Shown: positions 23,817-35,793, numbered from the stretch's first letter. The stretch: 64,000 nucleotides of DNA from Arbacia lixula (GCA_963669155.1 OZ022584.1:1167740-1231739), one strand, 5' to 3'. Made by a program: numbers and translations. The notes: generated by a model not told the origin, from the letters alone.

Positions 23817-24440
23817 TGAAAGGGAAAGTCCACCCTGAAGTTCATTTGATTTTAATTATAGCACGAAAATGAAAGCAATACATTAGTGAACGTTTCACGG
23901 AATTCCGTCAAAGGATTAGAAGGTTTTGACTTTCTGTAAGTATCGATTTTGCGACGTTAGTGGCAAGCTGCTCTCTCATAGGTTCTGTGCTATATCTGGT
24001 TCCATTACATGTACATGTATTTGCCCTTCTATCTGTTTATTGATGAACGAATGTTACCTGGCCCCATGGAAGACCAGCGCTAACATCATAGTTACGGCTG
24101 AACATGGGCAACCAGCCGTAAATTGAACCTCATTGTATACGTTTGAATTTTATGTGATTTTTATACGGAAATAAAACCAAACCAAACGAATAAACCATGT
24201 TCATAGAGGTGTGTGTGTGTGTTAAAACATATACAATTATAAATCAAATGCACAGATAAAAAGGCATATCTTTAATTTAAAAAATAGTACACAACTTATA
24301 CCAGAGTACCTCACAAGAAAAATCACACATTTGAAAATGTGTAACTCTGTTACTCTGTGACGGGATTGTGTAATACATGTACCTTCATTAATATGTTTCT
24401 TTCATGTTTCTGTACTCCTTACAACCAACCTAATAAGCCC
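23817..24440. mobile_element. Interrupted family A foldback MITE
   Basis: The segment at about 23817-23975 (AAAGGGAAAGTCCACCCTGAAG onward) matches the left half of the elements at 15266 and 25886. Sequence resembling the right half (TTAATATGTTTCTTTCATG) appears near 24385-24405. About 400 bases of other sequence lie between. It is therefore a decayed or interrupted copy. Confidence 0.55.
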
Positions 24441-25885
24441 TTCCAAGGTCAAGGTTTGTGTGTATTCTTGGCGCAAAAATACAACAGTGCATGGCCAACA
24501 CAACAAGTGGTATGGACATGGGTACATGAAGCTCAAACCTTTTTCTTTCACAGTGTAACAATTAGAAGTATTACGCTTATAATAGACATATCACAATTCA
24601 TTTGATAGTAATCTCACTGTACAAATTTTAAGGATAAAGAGAATAAGTATGATAACAAGTTCAAGTCTACATCTAAAACATCATGAGTGATTTAAAGAAG
24701 ATTGGTCTTTCAAAGCATTGTATTATTAAGTACATTTAGTACTGTCAATTACCATAAGTATTGCATTTAATACATTTTGATGTATAGTACATGAATAAAT
24801 GAATTAATTTCCTTTAAGCCTTCCAGTACCAGCTACATGTTCCTATGTGCATTACTGATGACAAAATATACACGTGGCACATTGAGATTAAATCATAGCA
24901 AACTCATTATACAAAGTACTAGTTCTGATAAGCTGCTTACATTTGAATATAATTGCACATTACCATGATTACATTTATTTCAAAATTAATAATATCTAAC
25001 CTCAATTTTATAAATATCCAAGATATCAGAACCTATTTCAAAATATATATACTTATTACATGTACATGGATACAGGAAAAGGAAATACATGTATAAACAT
25101 ATATATAAAACATATATATGGAAGACCATGATGGCAAGATTCTTTTCCCCTTTAGCAATCCATACAGACCTGTGCCCCCCCCCCCTCCCAAAATATTAAA
25201 AAGAGTGTATTGTTCTTGTAACTGCACAACAATGGGTAGTACTATATAGTAAGTCTAAAACACATGAAGCTAAGTTCAAGAAACTTGTGGAATGTTACAG
25301 TTAGATTAACCTCAATTAGACTAATCTAAACAAAAACAAAACATGAAAGAAATTCCAATCTCACACTTGAATTACACACATAACCTCATCTATGAATGGG
25401 TTATTTAGAAATATAATATGTAGATCAATGAATGAACTTTGGGTATCTAATTTGATCATTAGTTCTATAGTGCTTCACATTTTCCACCTACTATTTTGAT
25501 TATAATGGCGTCACAAGACCATTCCTATTAAGAAAGTGTACAAGGGCCTTATTTATGAAAGCTTACAAGCCTAGTTAAAAGTGCATGCAGCTGAATGTAC
25601 TTTGGCAACTAACTAGGCCAGTATTAAAGGTTACAGGAATATGGCCACTGGTAACAAACTGACAGCACTCGATCACAGAAAAATATAACAGCTCTTTATA
25701 GACACCCTCTTTCAACAACCACTGGCCAGGGAAGGCATTAGTTCCCAATAAATTTGCCGGACAGTTTTGGTGACGGATTGTGTTAGTGATATCCTAATTT
25801 GTTCCTCAGAGACCTACTAAATTATATTTCATACGTTATGTCAGTTATTATTCCCTGGTGTCACCCAACTGTGAGACTCTGTGTG

Positions 25886-26268
25886 TTAAAGGGATACAAT
25901 GAAGTTCACCCTGAAATTATTTTTGTTTCACTAAAAGCAGACACATGAAAGAAACATATTAGTGAAGGTTTGATGAAAATCTATCAAAGGATAAGAAAGT
26001 TATGATCTTTTAAAGTTTTGATTTTGTGATGTCACGTGTGAGATGCTCTCCCATATGTTGTGTCTTGCAAAAAGAGGAATTTATGTAATTATATTGCACA
26101 CAAAAAATGGGAGAGCACCTCGCACGTGACGTTACAAAATTGAAATCATAAATTACAATAACGTTCTTTTTCTTTGATCGATTTTCCTCAAACCTTCACT
26201 AATATGTTTCTTTCACATTTCTGCTTTTATTGAAACCAACATATTTTCAGGGTGAACTGTCCCTTTAC
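25886..26268. mobile_element. Foldback MITE of family A abutting the 3' end of the TRIM gene
   Basis: Begins TTAAAGGGATACAATGAAG and ends GGGTGAACTGTCCCTTTA. The interior is a mirrored palindrome: GTCACGTGTGAGATGCTCTC pairs with GAGAGCACCTCGCACGTGAC. The right part contains TTTATT at 26226-26231, which on the minus strand reads AATAAA and lies 93 bases past the TRIM stop codon. Confidence 0.88.
26226..26231 (-). promoter_or_regulatory. Candidate polyadenylation signal AATAAA
   Basis: On the minus strand the hexamer is the canonical AATAAA, 93 bases downstream of the stop codon at 26324-26326. It lies inside the foldback element at 25886-26268. Use as the real cleavage signal is an inference. 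Confidence 0.45.
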
Positions 26269-26323
26269 ACTCTCTCAAAGGCAAAGACAGAAGACCTCTG
26301 TGCAGCAGCTTGCATGTTATGTT

Positions 26324-28369
26324 CTACATGAGATATCCTCTGATACGATGATTCGCCCCATCTACGATGAGTGCCATCGTATGTCCTTCACTTTCAGTGA
26401 TGGTCAAGCCTCTCACATAGTTGAAGCCATCTCCGAACCTTCCCAATTGGACACCATCAGGGTTGTAGACGACTACAGTCTCTGTACTCCAGCCTCGCAT
26501 GTTGCCTGCCTGACGGACTGTGACAAAGATGTTGTCATTCCTGTCCACCGCCAGACCACGGACATCCCACACTTTCTGGTCCAGATGGACATCGATGAGC
26601 CTTGTCACCTCGTCTTTGGTTGGGTCGATGACCTGGATGCGGTGGTTCCCAAAGTCGGCAACGACAACTTCTCCCCGTGAGTTGATTGCAATAAACCAGG
26701 GGCTCTTGAGCTGTCCTCGTGTAGAACCAGGCCTTGCCAACACAGCAATGTGCTCTCTTACTTGGTCAAAGACAAAGATACAGTGCTTCTGCCCATCGGC
26801 TACATACACTTTACCCTTGTTATCGCATGCTATGCCCGTCGGCTGGGAAAGAACGTCCTGGCCAAAGCGCTGAAGGTACGTGGAATTGGTGAACTCAAAC
26901 ACGCAGTGATGCTTCACATCCGTAACAACAAAAGTCCTGCCTGTGTAGGCAATTGAGTATGGCTCAAACCTCTGAAGCCCAGGATCAGAGGGAGGGAGGA
27001 ATTTGCCGACCAGGTTGAGTTGCTTGTCAGTGATGATCACTTGGTTACTTGCTTTGTTAGTGATGAAGAAATTGTCATCATGCTCTATGATGTCATGAGG
27101 TTGATTGAAGCTTTGCTTCTTGTCAAACTTCAATTCTCCTCTGGGTTTCGCTATGAAGCTGAGAGGGCTGTTCTTGATGGGACTTCCGAACAGCTGCACA
27201 TCAATCTTGTACTTGCCAATAGACTTTGGGGTGAACTGGGTCTCTGCAACACCGCCCTCTCCAGGTGTGAGCTGGGTGAGACCAGTGAACCCCCCAGGAG
27301 CAGAGATGGAGGCTGAGAGAGTCGACAGATCAGTGACTTCTACAGGGGAACCAACAGCATCTCTAAGAGCAACCTGAATTTTCACAGGAGACTGGACGAA
27401 CACTCTTGATATGGAGAGTGAGAGGGTGGTTTGGTGACAGCTTGGGACGGCTTTGGTCATGACAGTGCCAAGGACCTCTCGACGAAGCGAACTCTCAAGC
27501 TCCTTGTCCCACTGAATGGACATGACACTGTTCTCTTGAGGGGCAAGCTGGAGGTTTTGTTGAGTGAGCTGAGTGAGCTGGTTCCAGAGCTGCTGCCCAG
27601 ATGCAGTCAGCACAGACTTTGTCATGCTGGATTCTTCGTCAGGAAGCTGTTGAAGCTGCAGTAGTTCTGATATCTCAGCTCGTGCAGTGGAAAGAGCTTC
27701 GAGCTGTGCAGTCAGCACTGCATCCTTCTCATAGTATTTTGTCTCAAGCTCTCCATTAAGCTTTACTTGTGCCTGTGTCAACATCTTCATCAACTTGTGG
27801 ACGCGATCATTTGATTCCCGCTTAACAAGAGCATGATTGTCCTTTAACTCTTTTCGAGTCTTTTCTATAACTTCAACAGCACTAAAGATATCCTTCAACT
27901 TGTTTTTAGCCTGACCAACTAACTTGGGGAGTGGGTTGCCTGTGACCTTGAGGAACTCCTCTATAGAAACAGTCTTGTGTGACTTGTGATTGAACTGCAG
28001 ACACTCCTCGCAGACAGGAACTGTACAGTGCAAGCAGATCATGTTGACTGCTTTCTTCAGGTGCTCGTCACAAGCTGCAGCCTCAGGCTTATCCTGCTGG
28101 CTCATCAGAGACTCAACAAACTCACACAGGCTGGCAATCTTGAAGTTGTTTGGAAGTGCCCTTGCTCCACCTGGAGGAAGAGGTTGTGCGATGTGGCATT
28201 CTGGGCAGTACAGGTCCCCCGCCCTGGCTTCGATCCACTTTCCGATGCATTCTTCACAAACCACATGCTGGCAGGGGAGAGTCTTGGGTCTATTCAGAAT
28301 GTCTAAGTGGATGGGGCACATGAGCAGTGTGTTGAGGCCTTCTGCTATCTTGGGCACTGGTGTAGCCAT
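26324..28369 (-). CDS. TRIM2/3-like RING-B-box-coiled-coil-filamin-NHL protein
   Basis: 681 residues in a single coding exon. Order: RING at about 18-58, B-box type 2 at 100-131 (C100, H103, C112, C115, C120, C123, H128, H131), coiled coil at about 145-300, filamin-type Ig domain at about 310-408, and six NHL repeats at about 420-681. The architecture is that of TRIM2, TRIM3 and TRIM71/LIN-41-type E3 ubiquitin ligases, in which the propeller selects protein or RNA targets. The RING ligand series reads C18, H21, C33, H35, C38, C41, C55, C58: the second position, usually Cys, is His. The start is set at MATPVPKIAEG, 17 bases after a good acceptor (TTCTTTGCCACAG at about 28387-28400); the frame upstream of it is hydrophobic, non-conserved and probably intronic. 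A 5' UTR exon is proposed at about 29775-29900. Paralogous to the 380-aa gene downstream. Confidence 0.92.
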   Translation of the reverse strand: MATPVPKIAEGLNTLLMCPIHLDILNRPKTLPCQHVVCEECIGKWIEARAGDLYCPECHIAQPLPPGGARALPNNFKIASLCEFVESLMSQQDKPEAAACDEHLKKAVNMICLHCTVPVCEECLQFNHKSHKTVSIEEFLKVTGNPLPKLVGQAKNKLKDIFSAVEVIEKTRKELKDNHALVKRESNDRVHKLMKMLTQAQVKLNGELETKYYEKDAVLTAQLEALSTARAEISELLQLQQLPDEESSMTKSVLTASGQQLWNQLTQLTQQNLQLAPQENSVMSIQWDKELESSLRREVLGTVMTKAVPSCHQTTLSLSISRVFVQSPVKIQVALRDAVGSPVEVTDLSTLSASISAPGGFTGLTQLTPGEGGVAETQFTPKSIGKYKIDVQLFGSPIKNSPLSFIAKPRGELKFDKKQSFNQPHDIIEHDDNFFITNKASNQVIITDKQLNLVGKFLPPSDPGLQRFEPYSIAYTGRTFVVTDVKHHCVFEFTNSTYLQRFGQDVLSQPTGIACDNKGKVYVADGQKHCIFVFDQVREHIAVLARPGSTRGQLKSPWFIAINSRGEVVVADFGNHRIQVIDPTKDEVTRLIDVHLDQKVWDVRGLAVDRNDNIFVTVRQAGNMRGWSTETVVVYNPDGVQLGRFGDGFNYVRGLTITESEGHTMALIVDGANHRIRGYLM

Positions 28370-28386
28370 GTTGTCAAGAATTATTT

Positions 28387-29774
28387 CTGTGGCAAAGAAC
28401 AACACAGAAATACATTCTTTTAGGAGATGGAGCAGCAGGGTACAGGTTTTCGCGAGAGCATGCTTCATGCACAAGATGCAAAGTATCACTTTGTCATAAT
28501 CACAAAAGAAGGCCTTCCTGTAACACAGGGTATCACAATTGCTCACCGCAATAAATGGAAAGATTGCAACAAGAGTATATTTTCTTGTACTAGACCAGTA
28601 GACATACACATATCAAATGCCATGGAGATCCCCTTGTTAATTGTTATAATAAACATGCAAATAAAGCACTCCATCTTAACAGCCTTCTCCACTTTCGTTG
28701 AAGTTATCATTCCTTCACTGCACAACGCAATACAATTAAGATATCTAGATGGGCATCTTATAACTTTTTCTGTATGGAGTATGGAAGAAACACACTAAAA
28801 AGATAAGCATCATTCCACAATCACACACAACAAACTAACAAAGGAAAAAAAAAATAAATGTAAAAAGTAAATCACAAATACACACAACATTTGGCCATAC
28901 TCATTAGATGAAAGTACATTCACTCTCGAAACTGCCTTTGTTCTGCATATTTTTTGTTTCCATATATTTTGTTAGGTTCTACAAAATACAAAATTCAGGC
29001 AAACCATGCTCACACACAGACGACAACAATGGAAGAATACAGCTAGGGAAGTAAGGAGCTGGAAAACAGAATAACACTACATTTATGAACCACAGTTCTG
29101 TGTGACATATTCAGCAAACATGTATGTCAAGTCATGGTCTTGATGTACAACTTTTTGTCAATTTTGAGTAGTTACAGTTAATCATATGCACAGATAATAT
29201 ACAATGTAGTTTGTGATTTATATTACTGTTAGATTTACTTGCATTATAAGTCTGGCAAATAGACACAAGTTTTCAATCATTGTCACATGTTATTGAGCCT
29301 TAATAATTGAATGTGATGAATTAGACATTTACATGTCATTAATTAGACTCATTTTGAATCTGGCCAATATTTCTATCCCCTAACACAACCCACAATGACA
29401 ATGTGTGTTACATGTCATAACATGCATGTATTGCCAATATTGGTGCAATTTGCGTTGCCGCGCCGTTGGTTCCCCCAGATTTGTTTCGCTGTCAATCAAT
29501 GTCGACCTACATTCGATCAGTCAACAACAAAGGTCGGAGGAGAGGGGAGTCGTGTCGCGATCGCCTGGGTCATGGCCATGGCCTTGGACGGCAGGCGCCG
29601 TGTGTACTGCGTTTCGTTTTCGTCCGCGGTATCAAAACGGAAGCTCGCTATTGATGTATTGAGAAGACGGTGTTGCGTCGTGGTTGCCCTCATAAACATG
29701 TTCATTGATGAGAGAGAGAAACAGTGATATGCATATACACTTTGATAGCATAATACATGATAATAGTAACTTAC
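28387..29774 (-). other. Probable 5' UTR intron of the TRIM gene
   Basis: The minus strand reads a donor (CATCTG then GTAAGTTATT at 29774) and an acceptor (TTCTTTGCCACAG at 28387). The region between has no recognised coding exon. A CpG-rich patch at about 29450-29690 may be an alternative promoter or exon; its short ORFs on both strands are unassigned. Confidence 0.5.
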
Positions 29775-29900
29775 CAGATGAAGAGACCCGATGAAGCAGC
29801 TTATTTTCGATATTGTTTAAAATTAATACCAAAAAGAAGGTCGAGGCAAAGGGGTCGGCTAAATGGGAGAGGGTAGAGGTACATGAATATTTAACAAGGT
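29775..29900 (-). promoter_or_regulatory. Probable first (5' UTR) exon and core promoter of the TRIM gene
   Basis: On the minus strand, TTAAATATTCATG (TATA-like) is followed by TACCTCTACCCTCTCCCA and TTAGCCGACCCC, then by about 65 bases ending at a strong donor, CATCTG/GTAAGT. It lies about 1.4 kb upstream of the TRIM start codon, on the same strand, with no coding frame. The TATA-like to GCCGACCCC block recurs in opposite orientation at 53281-53345. The exact transcription start is not determined. Confidence 0.4.
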
Positions 29901-29936
29901 GTGCATATTCATGAGACTCTTGCATAATGCATACAG

Positions 29937-29953
29937 GCACGCGCGCGCGCGCC
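29937..29953. repeat. Alternating CG tract
   Basis: CACGCGCGCGCGCGCCC, an alternating purine-pyrimidine run prone to Z-DNA, just upstream of the proposed TRIM promoter. A similar CGCGCGCGCAC lies near 53172 beside the matching inverted segment. Confidence 0.7.
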
Positions 29954-30419
29954 CTTCCACTCCTGCATGCATAAACACTGCATGCTAGCTCGAGCACATG
30001 GAACTGCACCGTCTCTTTTGCAAGCCGTCGCTTTCATCGTGTTTGATATTCCATGGAATTCGTTATGACATCCATAACCAGCCATTGTGGATGAGTGGAG
30101 GACCTTCCATCTTCAATGAAGATTCGGGGTTGTTTTGAAAAATGCATGGGGGTGCCATTTGTGACATCGAAAAAAAGATGATGGATTTGGCCAGGCTTCC
30201 TGCCTTGGGCTTGGTACGTATGATATGGGTGCCTCAAACCGGCCCCCTTGCTTTCTTTTAAATATTTTCATACCTAGATGAATAGGTAAAATACTGAAAT
30301 TACACCCACAAATTAGCAATATTGTGCTCTTAAAAAAAAATTTTTTGGATTGAAGATTAATGATGAACTTTTAGAGAAATTGCGCTTCGAATATTGCTCA
30401 TTTAAACATATCGTACATT
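29954..30419. other. Non-coding flank between the TRIM promoter and the satellite
   Basis: No supported gene. Short minus-strand ORFs overlap one another in different frames without domain content. The satellite begins abruptly near 30420. Confidence 0.5.
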
Positions 30420-33400
30420 CGTATACCCTCTCCCCTCCTGTCCCTCAGTGCTCTAGAACCCTCCTGTCCTTCCACGCCCTACCCTCTAGTCCTTCCACTC
30501 TCTACTCTTTCATTTTGTATACTTTTACATACTAAGTCGACTATATTAGGTGTCATGAAATATGCTTTTTCATTTCGCCATTTTCCATTTCTTTCCCATC
30601 CTTCTACGCTCTACCCTCTCTTCCTGCTAGGGCGTACCTCTACCCTCTCCCCTCCTGTCCCTCAGCGCTCTACCCTCCTGTCCTTCCACGCCCTACCCTC
30701 TAGTCCTTCCACTCTCTACTCTTTCATTTTGTATACTTTTACATACTAAGTCGACTATATTAGGTGTCATGAAATATGCTTTTTCATTTCTCCATTTTCC
30801 ATTTCTTTCCCGTCCTTCTACGCTCTACCCTCTCTTCCTTCTAGGGCGTACCTCTACCCTCTCCCCTCCTGTCCCTCTGCGCTCTACCCTCCAATCCTTC
30901 TACGCCCTACCCTCTAGTCCTTCCACTCTCTACTCTTTCATTTTGTATACTTTTACATTCTAAGTCGACGATATTATGTGTCATGAAATATGCTTTTTCA
31001 TTTCTCCATTTTCCATTTCTTTCCCGTCCTTCTACGCTCTACCCTCTCTTCCTTCTAGGGCGTACCTCTACCCTCTCCCCTCCTGTCCCTCTGCGCTCTA
31101 CCCTCCAATCCTTCTACGCCCTACCCTCTAGTCCTTCCACTCTCTACTCTTTCATTTTGTATACTTTTACATACTAAGTCGACTGTATTATGTGTCATGA
31201 AATATGCTTTTTCATTTCTCCATTTTCCATTTCTTTCCCGTCCTTCTACGCTCTACCCTCTCTTCCTTCTAGGGCGTACCTCTACCCTCTCCCCTCCTAC
31301 TAGGGGCGTACCTCTACCCTCTCCCCTCCTGTCCCTCTGCGCTCTACTCTCCAGTCCTTCTACGCCCTACCCTCTAGTCCTTCCACACTCTACTCTTTCA
31401 TTTTGTATACTTTTACATTCTAAGTCGACTATATTATGTGTCATGAAATATGCTTTTTCATTTCTCCATTTCCCATTTCTTTCCCGTCCTTCTACGCTCT
31501 ACCCTCTCTTCCTTCTAGGGCGTACCTCTACCCTCTCCCCTCCTACTAGGGGCGTACCTCTACCCTCTCCCCTCCTGTCACTCAGCGCTCTACCCTCCTG
31601 TCCTTCCACGCCCTACCCTCTAGTCCTTCCACTCTCTACTCTTTCATTTTGTATACTTTTACATACTAAGTCGACTATATTAAGTGTCATGAAATATGCT
31701 TTTTCATTTCTCCATTTTCCATTTCTTTCCCGTCCTTCTACGCTCTACCCTCTCTTCCTTCTAGGGCGTACCTCTACCCTCTCCCCTCCTGTCCCTCTGC
31801 GCTCTACCCTCCTGTCCTTCTACGCCCTACCCTCTAGTCCTTCCACACTCTACTCTTTCATTTTGTATACTTTTACATTCTAAGTCGACGATATTATGTG
31901 TCATGAAATATGCTTTTTCATTTCTCCATTTTCCATTTCTTTCCCGTCCTTCTACGCTCTACCCTCTCTTCCTTCTAGGGCGTACCTCTACCCTCTCCCC
32001 TCCTGTCCCTCTGCGCTCTACCCTCCAATCCTTCTACGCCCTACCCTCTAGTCCTTCCACTCTCTACTCTTTCATTTTGTATACTTTTACATACTAAGTC
32101 GACTATATTATGTGTCATGAAATATGCTTTTTCATTTCTCCATTTTCCATTTCTTTCCCGTCCTTCTACGCTCTACCCTCTCTTCCTTCTAGGGCGTACC
32201 TCTACCCTCTCCCCTCCTACTAGGGGCGTACCTCTACCCTCTCCCCTCCTGTCCCTCTGCGCTCTACTCTCCAGTCCTTCTACGCCCTACCCTCTAGTCC
32301 TTCCACACTCTACTCTTTCATTTTGTATACTTTTACATTCTAAGTCGACTATATTATGTGTCATGAAATATGCTTTTTCATTTCTCCATTTCCCATTTCT
32401 TTCCCGTCCTTCTACGCTCTACCCTCTCTTCCTTCTAGGGCGTACCTCTACCCTCTCCCCTCCTACTAGGGGCGTACCTCTACCCTCTCCCCTCCTGTCC
32501 CTCTGCGCTCTACTCTCCAGTCCTTCTACGCCCTACCCTCTAGTCCTTCCACACTCTACTCTTTCATTTTGTATACTTTTACATTCTAAGTCGACTATAT
32601 TATGTGTCATGAAATATGCTTTTTCATTTCTCCATTTCCCATTTCTTTCCCGTCCTTCTACGCTCTACCCTCTCTTCCTTCTAGGGCGTACCTCTACCCT
32701 CTCCCCTCCTGTCCCTCTGCGCTCTACCCTCCTGTCCTTCTACGCCCTACCCTCTAGTCCTTCCACACTCTACTCTTTCATTTTGTATACTTTTACATAC
32801 TAAGTCGACTATATTAGGTGTCATGAAATATGCTTTTTCATTTCTCCATTTTCCATTTCTTTCCCGTCCTTCTACGCTCTACCCTCTCTTCCTATTAGGG
32901 CGTACCTCTACCCTCTCCCCTCCTGTCCCTCTGCGCTCTACCCTCCTGTCCTTCTACGCCCTACCCTCTAGTCCTTCCACACTCTACTCTTTCATTTTGT
33001 ATACTTTTACATTCTAAGTCGACGATATTATGTGTCATGAAATATGCTTTTTCATTTCTCCATTTTCCATTTCTTTCCCGTCCTTCTACGCTCTACCCTC
33101 TCTTCCTTCTAGGGCGTACCTCTACCCTCTCCCCTCCTGTCCCTCTGCGCTCTACCCTCCAATCCTTCTACGCCCTACCCTCTAGTCCTTCCACTCTCTA
33201 CTCTTTCATTTTGTATACTTTTACATACTAAGTCGACTATATTATGTGTCATGAAATATGCTTTTTCATTTCTCCATTTTCCATTTCTTTCCCGTCCTTC
33301 TACGCTCTACCCTCTCTTCCTTCTAGGGCGTACCTCTACCCTCTCCCCTCCTACTAGGGGCGTACCTCTACCCTCTCCCCTCCTGTCCCTCTGCGCTCTA

Positions 33401-35638
33401 CTCTCCAGTCCTTCTACGCCCTACCCTCTAGTCCTTCCACACTCTACTCTTTCAATTTGTATACTTTTACATTCTAAGTCGACTATATTATGTGTCATGA
33501 AATATGCTTTTTCATTTCTCCATTTCCCATTTCTTTCCCGTCCTTCTACGCTCTACCCTCTCTTCCTTCTAGGGCGTACCTCTACCCTCTCCCCTCCTAC
33601 TAGGGGCGTACCTCTACCCTCTCCCCTCCTGTCCCTCTGCGCTCTACTCTCCAGTCCTTCTACGCCCTACCCTCTAGTCCTTCCACACTCTACTCTTTCA
33701 TTTTGTATACTTTTACATTCTAAGTCGACTATATTATGTGTCATGAAATATGCTTTTTCATTTCTCCATTTTCCATTTCTTTCCCGTCCTTCTACGCTCT
33801 ACCCTCTCTTCCTTCTAGGGCGTACCTCTACCCTCTCCCCTCCTACTAGGGGCGTACCTCTACCCTCTCCCCTCCTGTCCCTCTGCGCTCTACTCTCCAG
33901 TCCTTCTACGCCCTACCCTCTAGTCCTTCCACACTCTACTCTTACATTTTGTATACATTACATACTAGGTCGACTATATTAGGTGTCATGAAATATGCTT
34001 TTTCATTTCTCCATTTTCCATTTCTTTCCTGTCCTTCTACGCTCTACCCTCTCTTCCTTCTAGGGCGTACCTCTACCCTCTCCCCTCCTACTAGGGGCGT
34101 ACCTCTACCCTCTCCCCTCCTGTCACTCAGCGCTCTACCCTCCTGTCCTTCCACGCCCTACCCTCTAGTCCTTCCACTCTCTACTCTTTCATTTTGTATA
34201 CTTTTACATACTAAGTCGACTATATTATGTGTCATGAAATATGCTTTTTCATTTCTCCATTTTCCATTTCTTTCCCGTCCTTCTACGCTCTACCCTCTCT
34301 TCCTTCTAGGGCGTACCTCTACCCTCTCCCCTCCTACTAGGGGCGTACCTCTACCCTCTCCCCTCCTGTCCCTCTGCGCTCTACTCTCCAGTCCTTCTAC
34401 GCCCTACCCTCTAGTCCTTCCACACTCTACTCTTTCATTTTGTATACTTTTACATTCTAAGTCGACTATATTATGTGTCATGGAATATGCTTTTTCATTT
34501 CTCCATTTCCCATTTCTTTTCCGTCCTTCTACGCTCTACCCTCTCTTCCTTCTAGGGCGTACCTCTACCCTCTCCCCTCCTACTAGGGGCGTACCTCTAC
34601 CCTCTCCCCTCCTGTCCCTCTGCGCTCTACTCTCCAGTCCTTCTACGCCCTACCCTCTAGTCCTTCCACACTCTACTCTTTCATTTTGTATACTTTTACA
34701 TTCTAAGTCGACTATATTATGTGTCATGAAATATGCTTTTTCATTTCTCCATTTTCCATTTCTTTCCCGTCCTTCTACGCTCTACCCTCTCTTCCTTCTA
34801 GGGCGTACCTCTACCCTCTCCCCTCCTACTAGGGGCGTACCTCTACCCTCTCCCCTCCTGTCCCTCTGCGCTCTACTCTCCAGTCCTTCTACGCCCTACC
34901 CTCTAGTCCTTCCACACTCTACTCTTTCATTTTGTATACTTTTACATTCTAAGTCGACTATATTATGTGTCATGAAATATGCTTTTTCATTTCTCCATTT
35001 CCCATTTCTTTCCCGTCCTTCTACGCTCTACCCTCTCTTCCTTCTAGGGCGTACCTCTACCCTCTCCCCTCCTGTCCCTCTGCGCTCTACCCTCCAGTCC
35101 TTCTACGCCCTACCCTCTAGTCCTTCCACACTCTTCTCTTACATTTTGTATACATTACATACTAAGTCGACTATATTAGGTGTCATGAAATATGCTTTTT
35201 CATTTCTCCATTTTCCATTTCTTTCCCGTCCTTCTACGCTCTACCCTCTCTTCCTTCTAGGGCGTACCTCTACCCTCTCCCCTCCTACTAGGGGCGTACC
35301 TCTACCCTCTCCCCTCCTGTCCCTCTGCGCTCTACTCTCCAGTCCTTCTACGCCCTACCCTCTAGTCCTTCCACACTCTACTCTTTCAATTTGTATACTT
35401 TTACATTCTAAGTCGACTATATTATGTGTCATGAAATATGCTTTTTCATTTCTCCATTTCCCATTTCTTTCCCGTCCTTCTACGCTCTACCCTCTCTTCC
35501 TTCTAGGGCGTACCTCTACCCTCTCCCCTCCTACTAGGGGCGTACCTCTACCCTCTCCCCTCCTGTCCCTCTGCGCTCTACTCTCCAGTCCTTCTACGCC
35601 CTACCCTCTAGTCCTTCCACACTCTACTCTTTCATTTT
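30420..35638 (+). repeat. Satellite array, 214/246-bp units, left block
   Basis: Head-to-tail monomers, each containing GTCATGAAATATGCTTTTTC, CCATTTCTTTCCCGTCC, CTTCTACGCTCTACCCTC and CTAAGTCGAC. Monomer marks fall at 30555, 30769, 30983, 31197, 31443, 31689, 31903, 32117, 32363, 32609, 32823, 33037, 33251, 33497, 33743, 33988, 34234, 34480, 34726, 34972, 35185 and 35431. Spacing is 214 (or 213) or 246 (or 245). The longer type carries a 32-base duplication including CTACTAGGGGCGTACCTCTA. The 246-base type is divisible by three and keeps one hydrophobic Pro/Ser/Leu frame open through many copies (up to 624 codons); the 214-base type closes it. I regard the long ORFs as satellite translations, not genes. 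The array continues after an inserted element at 37150-38160. Confidence 0.95.
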
Positions 35639-35687
35639 TGTCTCGCCCACCGGAGGTGAAGGCGAGACTAAGGGATCCAAATGGCGT

Positions 35688-35786
35688 CCGTCCGTCGTCC
35701 GTCCGTCGTCCGTCCGTCGTCCGTCCGTCGTCCGTCCGTCGTCCGTCGTCCGTCCGTCGTCCGTCGTCCGTCGTCCGTCGTCCGTC
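35688..35786 (+). repeat. CCGT/CGTC minisatellite
   Basis: About 100 bases of CCGTCCGTCGT variants, mixing 4- and 7-base sub-periods, near the left end of the inserted element. Confidence 0.9.
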
Positions 35787-35793
35787 ACAAATG

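Larger units (their letters stand above)
19045..25885. other. Intergenic DNA between the two TRIM-NHL genes
   Basis: No supported coding region. The stretch holds a 20-base C-run at 19128-19147, a CA repeat at about 19779-19832 preceded by a C-run, a foldback at 23059-23299, and a broken family A element at 23817-24440. Short ORFs (for example 139 codons from 20784 on the plus strand) have no recognisable domain. The 5' exon and promoter of the 380-aa gene should lie here but could not be located. Confidence 0.55.

Noticed and set aside
26252..27664. Plus-strand ORFs opposite the TRIM gene
   Set aside because: Shadows of the NHL and filamin coding sequence on the minus strand.
28370..28609. 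80-residue N-terminal extension of the TRIM frame
   Set aside because: A strong acceptor (TTCTTTGCCACAG) lies 17 bases before the MATPVPK start; the extension is hydrophobic and Cys-rich and looks like intron sequence.
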